A DNA stretch of 45,896 nt. Origin: Chloroflexia bacterium. GTDB lineage: Bacteria; Chloroflexota; Chloroflexia; Thermomicrobiales; CFX8. Both the position numbers and the translations under genes were made by a program. Shown one piece after another: positions 16,645 to 26,257 of the stretch. The stretch is taken from positions 1-45,896 of the forward strand of contig JAUIIK010000027.1 of NCBI GenBank assembly GCA_030431755.1. The letters are read 5' to 3'. The notes under the pieces are model-generated. The model saw nothing but the letters and a program-made list of their open reading frames with translations, was not told the origin of the DNA and did not search any database. Positions within the stretch are counted from its first letter, which is position 1. Every line of letters starts with the position of its first letter.

Positions 16645-17901
16645 GTGGCAGTCACATCGGTACCAGCGGCAATCGAGCGCTTCCGGCGCGGCGAGTTCGT
16701 CGTCATCGTTGATGACGAGGAGCGCGAGAACGAGGGTGACCTGGCAATCCCCGCCCAGGCCGTGACGCCGGAGACCATTGCCTTCATGGCGCGCATGGCC
16801 AGCGGTCTGATCTGCGTCCCGATGGCCGGCGACGACCTCGACAGGTTGCGGCTCCCGATGATGGTTGAGCCCGGCGCGAATGGCACGCGTTTCGGCACCG
16901 CGTTCACCGTGTCCGTCGAAGCGCGTACCGGCGTCACGACCGGCATCTCGGCCGCCGACCGGGCACGGACAATCCAGGCGCTCGTCGATCCGGAATCAGA
17001 GCCTGGAGACCTCGTCCAACCCGGCCACATCTTCCCGCTACGCTACGCGCCGGGCGGTGTGCTGGCCCGTCCGGGACAGACCGAGGCATCGGTCGATCTC
17101 GCGCGCTACGCGGGCTACAACCCGGCCGCCGTCATCTGCGAGATCATGAACGATGATGGGACGATGGCGCGCATGCCCGAGCTCGAGCGCTTTTCCACTG
17201 CGCATGACATCCCGATCCTGACGATCGCGGCGCTCATCGAGTACCGGCAAGATCATCCGCTACCGGCCACAGCCCAACCACACCGACCACCGGCGCGGGT
17301 CGAGCGTCTAGCCAGCGTGCCGCTGCCAACCGGACACGGCGAATTCCAGCTGCTTGCATTCGGAGAACCGGCCAAGCGCGGCAACCAGGAGCCCCATCTC
17401 GCGCTCGTTGCCGGCGACATCGATCAGAAAGCCACGCCACTCTGCCGTGTCCACTCCGAGTGCCTCACCGGCGACGTCTTCGGCTCCGCGCGCTGCGATT
17501 GTGGCGAACAGCTCGATGTCGCGCTGGCCCGAATTGCCGAACGAGGAGCCGGCATCATCCTCTATCTGCGACAGGAAGGGCGCGGCATCGGCCTGCTCAA
17601 CAAGCTGCGCGCCTACGAGCTTCAGGACCGTGGCCTGGACACCGTCGACGCCAACCATCAACTCGGCTTGCCGGCGGACGCCCGCGACTACCGCGTCGCC
17701 GCCGACATCCTCCGGGATCTGGGCGTCACCTCGGTTGACCTCCTGACGAACAACCCCGACAAGGTCGCCGGGTTGGAGCGCCACGGCGTGCGCGTCGTCC
17801 GGCAGCTCCCGTTACGGGTGGAACCGGGCGCATCAAACACCGGTTATCTCCAGACGAAACAGACGCGGCTCGGCCATCTGCTCGACATCGCGGGCAGCTA
17901 A
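16645..17901 (+). CDS. ribBA: Bifunctional DHBP synthase / GTP cyclohydrolase II RibBA
   Basis: Residues 1-205 form 3,4-dihydroxy-2-butanone-4-phosphate synthase, with the Mg-binding acidic motif DDEERENEGD (23-32) and TGISAADR. Residues 215-415 form GTP cyclohydrolase II, with zinc ligands C273, C284 and C286 in HSECLTG...ARCDCGEQ and the GTP-binding RQEGRGIGLLNK. Together they supply both precursors of lumazine: the four-carbon unit from ribulose 5-phosphate and the pyrimidine from GTP. The GTG start has GAGGACGAGGA upstream. The linker at about 205-220 is Pro/Arg-rich. Confidence 0.95.
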   Translation: MAVTSVPAAIERFRRGEFVVIVDDEERENEGDLAIPAQAVTPETIAFMARMASGLICVPMAGDDLDRLRLPMMVEPGANGTRFGTAFTVSVEARTGVTTGISAADRARTIQALVDPESEPGDLVQPGHIFPLRYAPGGVLARPGQTEASVDLARYAGYNPAAVICEIMNDDGTMARMPELERFSTAHDIPILTIAALIEYRQDHPLPATAQPHRPPARVERLASVPLPTGHGEFQLLAFGEPAKRGNQEPHLALVAGDIDQKATPLCRVHSECLTGDVFGSARCDCGEQLDVALARIAERGAGIILYLRQEGRGIGLLNKLRAYELQDRGLDTVDANHQLGLPADARDYRVAADILRDLGVTSVDLLTNNPDKVAGLERHGVRVVRQLPLRVEPGASNTGYLQTKQTRLGHLLDIAGS

Positions 17902-17934
17902 GCCGCACTCGACTAGCGAAAGGTACGTGTTCGT

Positions 17935-18405
17935 ATGACAACCTTTGAAGGCATGCTCAGCGGCGACGGCTTGAAGTTCGGCATCATCGTCGGCCGCTTC
18001 AACGAGTTCATCGGCGGCAAGCTCCTCGACGGCGCGCGCGATGCGCTGCTGCGCCACGCAGTCGCAACGGACGACATCGACGTCGCCTGGGTGCCCGGCT
18101 CCTTCGAGATCCCGCTCGTCGCCAAGCGCATGGCGGCATCCGGCCGCTACGACGCCGTCATCTGCCTCGGCGCGGTCATCCGCGGGGCCACCTCGCACTA
18201 CGATCACGTCGCCAACGAGGTATCGAAGGGCATCGCCGCCGTCTCGCTGGAGACCGGCTTGCCGGTGATCTTCGGCGTCCTGACGACCGACACGATCGAG
18301 CAGGCCATCGAACGCGCCGGGACCAAGGCCGGCAACAAAGGCTTCGAGGCAGCCACGGCCGCCATCGAGATGGCGAACCTGCTCGGTCAGCTCGACAAGG
18401 CCTGA
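17935..18405 (+). CDS. ribH: 6,7-dimethyl-8-ribityllumazine synthase RibH
   Basis: The 156-residue protein carries the lumazine-synthase signatures [40 protein letters not shown] (with the catalytic histidine in HYDHV), and [11 protein letters not shown]. It condenses the RibBA and RibD products into lumazine, the RibE substrate, and normally assembles into pentamers or icosahedral shells. It is the last gene of the operon, ending only 3 bases from the convergent S9 peptidase gene. Confidence 0.95.
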   Translation: MTTFEGMLSGDGLKFGIIVGRFNEFIGGKLLDGARDALLRHAVATDDIDVAWVPGSFEIPLVAKRMAASGRYDAVICLGAVIRGATSHYDHVANEVSKGIAAVSLETGLPVIFGVLTTDTIEQAIERAGTKAGNKGFEAATAAIEMANLLGQLDKA

Positions 18406-18408
18406 GCC

Positions 18409-20379
18409 CTACGCTGGTGTAGGCCCCTCAAGGTGCCGGTCGAACCAGGCGATGACCCGCCGAAGCAGGTCGAGCTGGTGCTGCCGCTCGCCGATGCCGT
18501 GGCCCTCGCGCGGGTAGAGCACGAGCTGACTCTCGACACCGCGCTTGCTTAGCCCGGCGTAGAGCTCGCGCCCCTGGGGCGGCGGCACGCGCGGGTCGTT
18601 CTCGCCGAAGAGGATCAGCGTCGGCGTTACCGCCCGGTCGATGCGCCGGATCGGCGAGAGCCGCCAGGCGGTCGCCGGATCTTCCTCGATGTTCCCGAAG
18701 TAGCGGCTGAAGACATCGCGGATGTCGCTCGTCCCGAGATAGCTGACGACGTTGGACATCCCGGCCCCGCTCACCGCGGCCTTGAACCTGTCAGTTTCGG
18801 TGATGACCCGGTTGGTGAGGTACCCGCCACCGCTCCAGCCGCCGACAACGAGCCGTTCCGGATCAGCGATGCCCTGGTCAATCAAGTAATCGACGCCGCT
18901 GAGCACGTCGGGAAGATCAGCTTCCCCGTAGGTCAGCGTGATCGCCCGGAGGAAGTCGCTGTCGCGCCCGGTCGAGCCACGCGGGTTCGGCATGAAGACG
19001 GCGTAGCCTCGCTGGGCGAGAAACTGGCCCCAGTCGTGCCAGTTCGCGTAGAGATGGTGCGTCCAGGCGGCGGCCGGTCCACCGTGAATATGCGTCAGCA
19101 GCGGGTAACGTTTCCCCGCGTCGTACCCGACCGGCAAGATCAGCAACCCTTCGATCTCCACGCCGTCGGGCGAGTCCCAGGCGATCTCGCGCAGTTCCCC
19201 ATAGTCGTAGTCGTGCACCCACGGGTTGAGGTCCGTCAGCCGCTGTGCGCCGCCGGACACGTCGGCAACATAGACATCGCCGTACGACCCAGCGTCCGCC
19301 CAGACGAACGCGCAACGCGTCCCATCGACGGAGAGGCTGAACGAATCAGCGCCCGCGCTGCGCGGCTCCGCGAGTTCGAAGGCCGGTTCCGAGGTATGCG
19401 TCTCGGGGTCGACATCGATGAACGCGTGTCGCTGGTGGGTCTCGACGCCGGCCAGGATGCGGCGACTATCCGGTAGCCAGGCGAAGCTCAGGAACGACCC
19501 ATCGAAGCCCGGCAGGGCGATCTGCGGCTCGCCGCCCTCCGCTGGCATCGTCAGGAGGACGAAGCGGGCCGGAATCATATCCTCGACGCCGATGTACGCT
19601 AGCGTCGCGCCGTCCGGACTGTAGCGCGGCGAGCTAGTGACACCCTCCAACTTGCTGAGGCTTGTCAGCGTTCCGTCGAGATCGAGCCGGTATGCCGTCG
19701 AGCGGATGCGGTCGTTCGTCAGCGGCGACGCGCCGGCCATGACGACGAAGCCGGAACCATCCGGCGCCCATGCGAAACCGCTATCGATATAGCCGCCGAT
19801 ATGGATACCCTCGGGCGAGACGCGCCGCGCCTTCGGGATGCTGCCAGGTTCTCGCGCCATGACATCCTCGGGAATGTCCGCGACCCACAGCGCCGTCCGC
19901 TTCTCACTCTCATCCACGACAATTGGATCATCACGCTCCGCCGTGCGCTGCCGCTCTTCGTCAGACTGCAGCTCCCTCGACAGGAAGGCGACGGAACCGC
20001 CATCCGGGGACCATTCGAAGGCCGTCACGCCTGTCGGCTGGTCGGTGATCTGGAGCGCTTCGCCACCGGCGCGCGGCAACAGGTAGATCTGAGCCGCACC
20101 CTGCTGCTTGCGGTCGGACAAGAACGCCAGATAGCGACCATCAGGTGCCCAGCGCGGACTGCGGTCGGCCACCGCGCCGCTCGTGATCCGGCGGGGCGAC
20201 GCGCCATCTGCGTCGACGAGCCAGATGGCGCTCGTCCGGCGCTCGCCGGCAACCGATGCCTCGGCCGTGACGTAGGCCACGCAGTGCCCGTCCGGGGCAA
20301 TCTGCGCGTCGTCGGCCAGCGTCGCCGACACAGCCCGTTCGAACGGCAGCCGGCGCGTGTCGGTTGTCTCACTCGTCAC
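18409..20379 (-). CDS. S9 family (prolyl oligopeptidase / acylaminoacyl-peptidase type) serine peptidase
   Basis: The N-terminal two thirds is a beta-propeller of TolB/WD40-like blades with repeated SPDG and APDG turns (RWAPDGRYLAF, EWSPDGGSVAF, RYSPDGATLAY). The C-terminal alpha/beta-hydrolase has the triad S516 (GGWSGGGY), D595 (GENDPRVPP) and H627 (REGHGI). These enzymes cleave short peptides or N-acylated peptides; no signal peptide is seen, so it is probably cytoplasmic. The GTG start at 20379 is preferred: GAGGGG lies 9 bases upstream, and the longer frame to 20487 adds a Cys-rich stretch without homology. That gives 656 residues, normal for the family. Confidence 0.9.
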   Translation of the reverse strand: MTSETTDTRRLPFERAVSATLADDAQIAPDGHCVAYVTAEASVAGERRTSAIWLVDADGASPRRITSGAVADRSPRWAPDGRYLAFLSDRKQQGAAQIYLLPRAGGEALQITDQPTGVTAFEWSPDGGSVAFLSRELQSDEERQRTAERDDPIVVDESEKRTALWVADIPEDVMAREPGSIPKARRVSPEGIHIGGYIDSGFAWAPDGSGFVVMAGASPLTNDRIRSTAYRLDLDGTLTSLSKLEGVTSSPRYSPDGATLAYIGVEDMIPARFVLLTMPAEGGEPQIALPGFDGSFLSFAWLPDSRRILAGVETHQRHAFIDVDPETHTSEPAFELAEPRSAGADSFSLSVDGTRCAFVWADAGSYGDVYVADVSGGAQRLTDLNPWVHDYDYGELREIAWDSPDGVEIEGLLILPVGYDAGKRYPLLTHIHGGPAAAWTHHLYANWHDWGQFLAQRGYAVFMPNPRGSTGRDSDFLRAITLTYGEADLPDVLSGVDYLIDQGIADPERLVVGGWSGGGYLTNRVITETDRFKAAVSGAGMSNVVSYLGTSDIRDVFSRYFGNIEEDPATAWRLSPIRRIDRAVTPTLILFGENDPRVPPPQGRELYAGLSKRGVESQLVLYPREGHGIGERQHQLDLLRRVIAWFDRHLEGPTPA

Positions 20380-20580
20380 AGTCTCAATCCCCTCGTTGTG
20401 GCACAGCAGCGGTGTATCCGCACGAGTATCGCATTGATTCGGGCATCCACGATCATCACTCCAGATTTCCCAGACGCCTCTCAGCAAGCTCCCAGCCGCG
20501 CTTGTTTAGATGACATCAGCCGCCCAGTAGCGGCACGCAGCAAGCCGATGATCCTGCTCTAGTAGAAGAGGAAGAAGCCA

Positions 20581-21537
20581 ATGTGTGACAACGATGAATT
20601 CGTCGGACGTGTGCTGAACCGCCGCGAGATCGTCGCGCTGTTCGGCGCGGCCGGAGCATGGATGTTGATGGGCTGCTCGACCGGCAACGATGACGGCGAC
20701 GCAGGCAGCGAATCAACCGCAACGAGTGGCAGCTCGGCCGCCACAAACACGATGGCAGATAGCGCAACCGCGACGCAGGAGACGAGCGTCCAGACACCAG
20801 AAGCCACGGCCACAACCGAAACCGTTGCCGCCAGCGCCACCGAGAGCGACATCGACCCGACGGCAACCTCCGCCGAAGCGACAGCTGAGCTGACCGCTAC
20901 TGTGGAAGATAGCGCAGATATCGCGACGTAGGAGGTCATCCCGGCCTGTGTCGTCAGCCCCGAGCTGACCGAAGGGCCCTACTTCGTCGTCGAGAACCTC
21001 GACCGCTCCGACATCCGCTCCGATCCATCGTCGGGCGAGGTCGTTGAGGGATCTCCGCTCGAGCTCGCGCTACGGGTGCTCCAGGTCAACGCCGGCGGTT
21101 GCGCGCCCCTCGTCGGCGCGCAGGTCGATATCTGGCAGTGCGACGCGCTCGGTGTCTACTCCGACGTCAACGACCCGGGCTTCTCGACCCAGGGCCAGCA
21201 GTTCCTGCGCGGCTACCAGCTCACCGGCGAGGATGGCGTGGCCCGCTTCACGACGATCTACCCCGGCTGGTACCGGGGACGCACCGTCCACATCCACTTC
21301 AAAGTGCGCTCGGCCGCCGGCACGGGCACGAGCTACGAGTTCACCTCGCAGTTCTTCTTCGACGACGAGCTGAGCGACCAGGTCTTCCAAGACGCGCCCT
21401 ACGCCGGGAAGGGCGAGCGCGGCACGCGCAACAGCAACGACGGCATCTACAACCAGGCCGGCGACCAGCTACTGCTCGACGTGGCCGCCTCCGGCGACAG
21501 CTATGCCGCCAGCTTCGACATCGGCGTCGTGATCTGA
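20581..21537 (+). pseudogene. Tat-type lipoprotein intradiol dioxygenase-like gene, split by an in-frame TAG
   Basis: The first part (20581-20928) encodes a twin-arginine lipoprotein leader (NRREIVALFGAAG... MLMGC, Cys in the lipobox) and an 80-residue Thr/Ala/Ser-rich linker. A TAG at 20929-20931 follows. The same frame then runs uninterrupted to 21537 and encodes an intradiol ring-cleavage dioxygenase-like domain: ELTEGPYF, VDIWQCDALGVYSDV, TIYPGWYRGRTVHIHF and SYEFTSQFFFDD. The two Tyr and two His iron ligands of this family are present (in GVYSD, PGWY and VHIH). Nothing else in the frame is damaged, so the TAG may be one substitution (for example CAG to TAG), a sequencing error or a readthrough site. 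AGAGGAAGAAG precedes the start. Confidence 0.8.
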
Positions 21538-21763
21538 TGCAAGCGCCTGGGCCGGGCGGCCGAGCGCCGCTCCCGGTCCGGGCTAGCGCCGCGCATCTTC
21601 CCCGTTCCCGCAACGTGACCTATCCACGCCAGTGGACGTTTGACGATATGTCAGTGCTCTACCTATACTGCGAGAATCAGCCAGGTGGTGGCAGTATTCA
21701 GCGTGGGATCGAGCGGGGTCTACAAGCCAGTAGGCCGCGTTCAGGGGGAAAGAGAGTACAACC

Positions 21764-24700
21764 GTGAAGCGACGGCGCAACCGACGCCCAACGCGGCTGC
21801 TTGCAGCCTTCTCGATAGTAGCAAGCTTCGCCATGCTTGCACTGTCCGCCGCGCCTTTCGCCGGTCAGCAGACTAGCGTCGCGGTGGCGCGCAACACACT
21901 CGTCTACACTAACAACGGTGACGCACTCTCGCGCCTCAATCCCGTGCTTGTCGAACGCGCGCAAGCCACGCCGAACGCCTCGATCGTCGTGCATGCCTAC
22001 GTTCTTGAAGGCACCGACCTCTCGGCCTACATGCCGGACGCGCTCCAGCGCAGCTGGGTATCGCCCGAAGGCATCACCATCACCACCGGCACGGTGCGCG
22101 CCCGCAACCTGACCAAACTCGCCAGCGTGCCCGGGGTGCTCTCGGTCGACCCGATGACCGGCGCGTTCGCGCCCGCCAGCATGCCAATGTCGGAGCTGCA
22201 AGCCGCGCCGCAGCCGGACGCCGAGCTGCGCGCCGGCATGACCGCCCAGATTCAGAGCGGCGAGCGCAGCAACACCCAGGTGGGCGCGATCGAAGCATCC
22301 CCCGACGGCTGGTATGACGTGCTCAACACCCATCACTCATCGGACGCCTGGGACCTCGGCTACACCGGGGCCGGCGTCAAGGTAATGGCCAACGACTCCG
22401 GCATCGACTTCGCTCACCCTGACCTGATTGGCACCTGGGCCACCGTCGACGACCCGGCCTCGCCCTATTTCGGCTGGCCGATGCAGTTCGATGCCTTCTC
22501 GATGTTCCTCCACGCCCGCGACATCATCCTCGGTGAATCGAACATCGCCAGCGGCGCGGGACACTACGCCGACACCAGCACCATCGTCTCCGACGGCAAC
22601 AGCAACTACCAGCCGCTCGATGCCGACGAGGCCGTCGACTTCACGCTGACCGGCACGAGCCTCAGCGGCGAATATCACATCGGCACCCATCCGGATACAT
22701 CGCTACGGCCCTACTTCTTCATCGCCACCGGCCTTGAGCCTGAAGACGGCGATCCCGGCGACCGCCCGGCAATCCTCGTCGTCGACGAGAACACCGCCGG
22801 CTGGTACGACACCGTTTATGTCGATCTGGACTACGACCGCGACTTCTCCGACGAGAAGCCGATGACGAAGTCCGACCCGATTGGCGGCGTCGACTGGTGG
22901 GGCGCGTTCGACCCCGAAACCGGCACCTATGATCCCGAGCCCGACGGCTACTATGACGTCTCGGCCGGCATGGTCTACTGGATCTCCGACGGCGTGAACC
23001 CGGTGCCCGCTGCCGACTGGTGGTGGGGCTTCGGCATCACAGGCAACGGCGCGAAAGACGCCGGCGAGATGAGCAACGGCAATCTCGTCCTCTTCGCCGT
23101 CAACGACTTCGCCCAGAGCCCGGCCGGCAACCACGGCCAGCTCGTCGCCTCCGGCATCGCTGCCCAGGGCGTCATCGACGGTGACTCGATGGAGCGCACT
23201 CTCGAAGAACCCGGCTCGCTGAACTGGCAGACCGGCGGCGTGCGGCCCGATTACAAACCGGCAGACGCCGGCGGCATGGTCCAGGCGGCCGGCCGCGACG
23301 TGCAGCTCGTCAGCGCCGGCGACTTCTACTCCTACGGTGGCGCGGACGCCTTCGTCTTCGCCGCGCTCGGCTACGACGGCTTCCCGGGCACCATTGACGA
23401 CGTGCAGATCATCAACAACTCCTGGGGTGGCTCGACCACCCACAACGACGGCTGGGACGGCGGCTCGCGGCAGATCGACGCGCTGACCCGCCCGGTCAAC
23501 CCGACCCTGCTCGTCGTCTTCTCGGTCGGCAACGGCTCGCCGGGCTTCGGCACCGTCGCCGGTCCCGCGCCGCCTAGCGGCCTCAACGTCGGCGCGTCGA
23601 CCTCGCAAGGCTCGACCGGCTGGGACGACGCCACCGGCGCGGATCAGATCACCTACGGCGACGTCGCCAGCTTCAGCGGCCGTGGTCCGAGCGCGCGCGG
23701 CACCGTCGGTGTCGATGTCGTCGCCTCCGGCTCGCGTTCATCGGGCGACGTGCCGGTGAACGAGGCGATGTCCGGCTGGCACTCCTGGACGACCTGGGGT
23801 GGCACCAGCCGATCCGCGCCGGTCGTGGCCGGAAACGCGGCGCTCGTCTACCAGGCCTTCGCTGAGACCTACGGCTTCTGGCCCAACTACGAGATCGCCA
23901 AGATGCTCCTGATGAACGGCGCGACGGACCTGCACAACGACCCGCTCCTCCAGGGCGCGGGCGCGGTTGACGCGCTGGCATCGGTGCAGCTGGCCTCCGG
24001 GGAGGCTGGCTTCCTGACCTTCCCATTCGAGTGGAACCCCGGTGACTACCACGGCGTCGAATGGCCCGGCTTCACCAACATCGTCCACCCTGGTGGCAGC
24101 TACGAGGAGTCTTTCCAGCTCTCGAACCCGACCGGCCAGACGGTCCACCTGTCGATCACCGACCAGTGGATGCAGAAGACCGGTACGCACGAATTCGACT
24201 GGAGCTCTTCGTCCATCGACGTCGAGCCAATCGTGCTGGCCGACCAGCCGGTCGACACCGAGTACGAGTGGGATGTCCCGCACTATCTCTGGGACGTCAC
24301 CGACCTGGTGCCCGAAGGCACCGACATGGTCGTGATGCGCTTCAACTACCCGTGGGACCAGTTCGACCCGGACTTCGACTACCAGACCGATCTGACGAAC
24401 AGCTGGTATCTAACCAGCTATGACTGGACCGACGTCAACGGTGACGGCGATCTCTGGACCGACGCGAACGGCAACGGCGTCATCGACGGCGAGGAGATCG
24501 ACGGCGGCGAGTATGTCCGCTTCGAGTACTCCAACCAGCGCGCGACGACCCACTACATCACCGTCGGCAACCCACACGGGCGAATCCACGACGGCCTGAT
24601 CCTGGGCATGCAGCACAGCCAGGCGCGGGCGGACATTCCGATCACTGACTTCACGATCGGCCTCGACTTCTACCAGCGCGTGGACATGCCGTGGATCACG

Positions 24701-26011
24701 GTTACGAACCAGGGCCAGACATCCGTCCCGCCGCTGTCGACGAACCGGGTCAATGTCAAGATCGACATTCCCGGCGACACCCCGGTCGGCATCTACGAAG
24801 CCTCGCTGCTCGTGAGCGACGGCTACCACGACACCATCGTGCCGGTCTCGATCAACGTGGCCAGTGATGACCTCAACATCACCGCCGGCGCCGACATGTA
24901 CAGCGATTACGAGAGCCAGGCGTACTACAACAACGAGTATGTCTACGGCGCGCAATCGTGGCGCTGGCGGCAGGAGTCCGGCGACTGGCGCTTCTACTAC
25001 GCCGATCTGCCGGCCAGCCCGGGCCTCTTCGAGTCGAAGATGCCGGACGGCAGCTTCTACTACCTGGCCGACGTCGCCTGGGACTCGACACTCACCGACG
25101 TTGACATCTATGTGATGAGCCCGTTCGTCGACCAGTACAGCACGCTGGAGCCGGAGTACTTCGGCCCCTACTCACTGGCGCTCTCGGCGTCGAGCAACAT
25201 CGCATACGTCGGCAACGGCACCTACCGGCTCGACACCTCCAGCGGCACGAGCCGCGAGGTTGTCTCCGCGCCGTACGTCCCGGGGCTGAACGGCATCGCG
25301 CTGCACAACACGAACTACTCGGGCGAGACGCCGGCCGAGGTGATCGAGCTACGCACCGGCGTCCTCGGCGTCTCCCAGGCGCCGATGGAGGTCACGACCA
25401 ACGCCGGCTCCGAGCGCACCTACCAGCAATCGGTGATGTCATCGATTCCGCTCTCTGGTCTCGTCGTCCAGGGCTTCGGCCTGAGCACGCCGGAGATCAA
25501 CACCGGCGTCCCGATCCAGCAGGACGACCCGAACGACCCGTCGACGTCGAGCTACACGCGCGAGATCACTCTTGAGAACGCCGGCTTGCTCGATATCCAG
25601 GTCTCGGGCGGCGAGAATGACGATGTCGACCTCTACCTGATCCAGGATCTGAATGGTGACGGCGAGTACGACTTCTTCAGCGAGCAGGTCGCGGCCTCGA
25701 CAACGGCAACTGCCGACGAGCGCATCACGATCCAGCTGCCGGAGGATGGCAACTACCTGATCGCGGTGCACGGCTGGGCGATCCCGCCGGATGGTTCGAC
25801 CTTCGATATCGGCGTCCTGGCGGTCCAGGGCGAGGGCATCGACACCAGCGGCGCGCCGGACGGCTCGATCAGCCCGAACCGCACCTATGACTTCGACGTG
25901 GCCTTCGACACCGAGGGGCTCGAGCCCGGCGCTTACACCGGCCTGATCACCATCGGTCCACCGGAAGGCCCGAGCGCGGTCCTCGTCTTCGCCAACGTCA
26001 CCATCGAGTAA
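21764..26011 (+). CDS. Large secreted S8 (subtilisin-like) serine protease
   Basis: A basic N-terminus with a hydrophobic segment (residues 12-32) forms the export signal. An inhibitor-I9-like propeptide region follows. The subtilase triad is D211 (ANDSGIDFAHPDL), H457 (GNHGQLVASG) and S682 (GGTSRSAP). About 245 residues separate D from H, a large insertion that includes Asp-rich segments. Oxyanion asparagine lies in IINNSWGG. Downstream are Ig-like repeats and two calcium-binding-like loops (DVNGDGD at 890-896 and DLNGDGEYD near 1300). A PPC-like domain with DDVDLYLIQD comes near the end. The GTG start follows GGGGGAAAGAGAG. It probably degrades extracellular protein. A hairpin terminator follows. 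Confidence 0.9.
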   Translation: MKRRRNRRPTRLLAAFSIVASFAMLALSAAPFAGQQTSVAVARNTLVYTNNGDALSRLNPVLVERAQATPNASIVVHAYVLEGTDLSAYMPDALQRSWVSPEGITITTGTVRARNLTKLASVPGVLSVDPMTGAFAPASMPMSELQAAPQPDAELRAGMTAQIQSGERSNTQVGAIEASPDGWYDVLNTHHSSDAWDLGYTGAGVKVMANDSGIDFAHPDLIGTWATVDDPASPYFGWPMQFDAFSMFLHARDIILGESNIASGAGHYADTSTIVSDGNSNYQPLDADEAVDFTLTGTSLSGEYHIGTHPDTSLRPYFFIATGLEPEDGDPGDRPAILVVDENTAGWYDTVYVDLDYDRDFSDEKPMTKSDPIGGVDWWGAFDPETGTYDPEPDGYYDVSAGMVYWISDGVNPVPAADWWWGFGITGNGAKDAGEMSNGNLVLFAVNDFAQSPAGNHGQLVASGIAAQGVIDGDSMERTLEEPGSLNWQTGGVRPDYKPADAGGMVQAAGRDVQLVSAGDFYSYGGADAFVFAALGYDGFPGTIDDVQIINNSWGGSTTHNDGWDGGSRQIDALTRPVNPTLLVVFSVGNGSPGFGTVAGPAPPSGLNVGASTSQGSTGWDDATGADQITYGDVASFSGRGPSARGTVGVDVVASGSRSSGDVPVNEAMSGWHSWTTWGGTSRSAPVVAGNAALVYQAFAETYGFWPNYEIAKMLLMNGATDLHNDPLLQGAGAVDALASVQLASGEAGFLTFPFEWNPGDYHGVEWPGFTNIVHPGGSYEESFQLSNPTGQTVHLSITDQWMQKTGTHEFDWSSSSIDVEPIVLADQPVDTEYEWDVPHYLWDVTDLVPEGTDMVVMRFNYPWDQFDPDFDYQTDLTNSWYLTSYDWTDVNGDGDLWTDANGNGVIDGEEIDGGEYVRFEYSNQRATTHYITVGNPHGRIHDGLILGMQHSQARADIPITDFTIGLDFYQRVDMPWITVTNQGQTSVPPLSTNRVNVKIDIPGDTPVGIYEASLLVSDGYHDTIVPVSINVASDDLNITAGADMYSDYESQAYYNNEYVYGAQSWRWRQESGDWRFYYADLPASPGLFESKMPDGSFYYLADVAWDSTLTDVDIYVMSPFVDQYSTLEPEYFGPYSLALSASSNIAYVGNGTYRLDTSSGTSREVVSAPYVPGLNGIALHNTNYSGETPAEVIELRTGVLGVSQAPMEVTTNAGSERTYQQSVMSSIPLSGLVVQGFGLSTPEINTGVPIQQDDPNDPSTSSYTREITLENAGLLDIQVSGGENDDVDLYLIQDLNGDGEYDFFSEQVAASTTATADERITIQLPEDGNYLIAVHGWAIPPDGSTFDIGVLAVQGEGIDTSGAPDGSISPNRTYDFDVAFDTEGLEPGAYTGLITIGPPEGPSAVLVFANVTIE

Positions 26012-26036
26012 CGGCGGCGACAAGCAAGAAGCAAGC

Positions 26037-26068
26037 AACCGGGGGCGTTCATCCGAGCGCCCCCGGTT
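26037..26068 (+). terminator. Terminator after the S8 protease gene
   Basis: AACCGGGGGCG pairs with CGCCCCCGGTT, a perfect 11-bp stem with a 10-base loop, followed by TCGTT. It starts 26 bases after the stop codon. Confidence 0.8.
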
Positions 26069-26093
26069 TCGTTAACACAGCCAAAACCAGACA

Positions 26094-26170
26094 CGTAGGG
26101 CCGGGGCTCGTCCCCGGCCGCGTTTGGATAGAGGCGCGCAGGCCGGCCGGGGACGAGCCCCGGCCCTACG
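26094..26170. repeat. Inverted pair of 26-bp hairpin repeats (copies 2 and 3)
   Basis: Two identical 26-base arms (CGTAGGGCCGGGGCTCG plus TCCCCGGCC, and its reverse complement) flank a 25-base centre. The same unit occurs once at 5498-5523, so this is a dispersed REP/BIME-type family with single and paired forms. Confidence 0.85.
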
Positions 26171-26257
26171 CAACTCGCCAGTGATGTCGCCAGGTAACCG
26201 GGTGGCTTGTCACTGACTTGTACCTGTTGCCGTCTCATTCAATTCATACACGAAAGC

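Noticed and set aside
22703-23608. A 301-residue open frame antisense to the S8 protease
   Set aside because: The biased composition and overlap with the catalytic domain of the protease mark it as a coding shadow.
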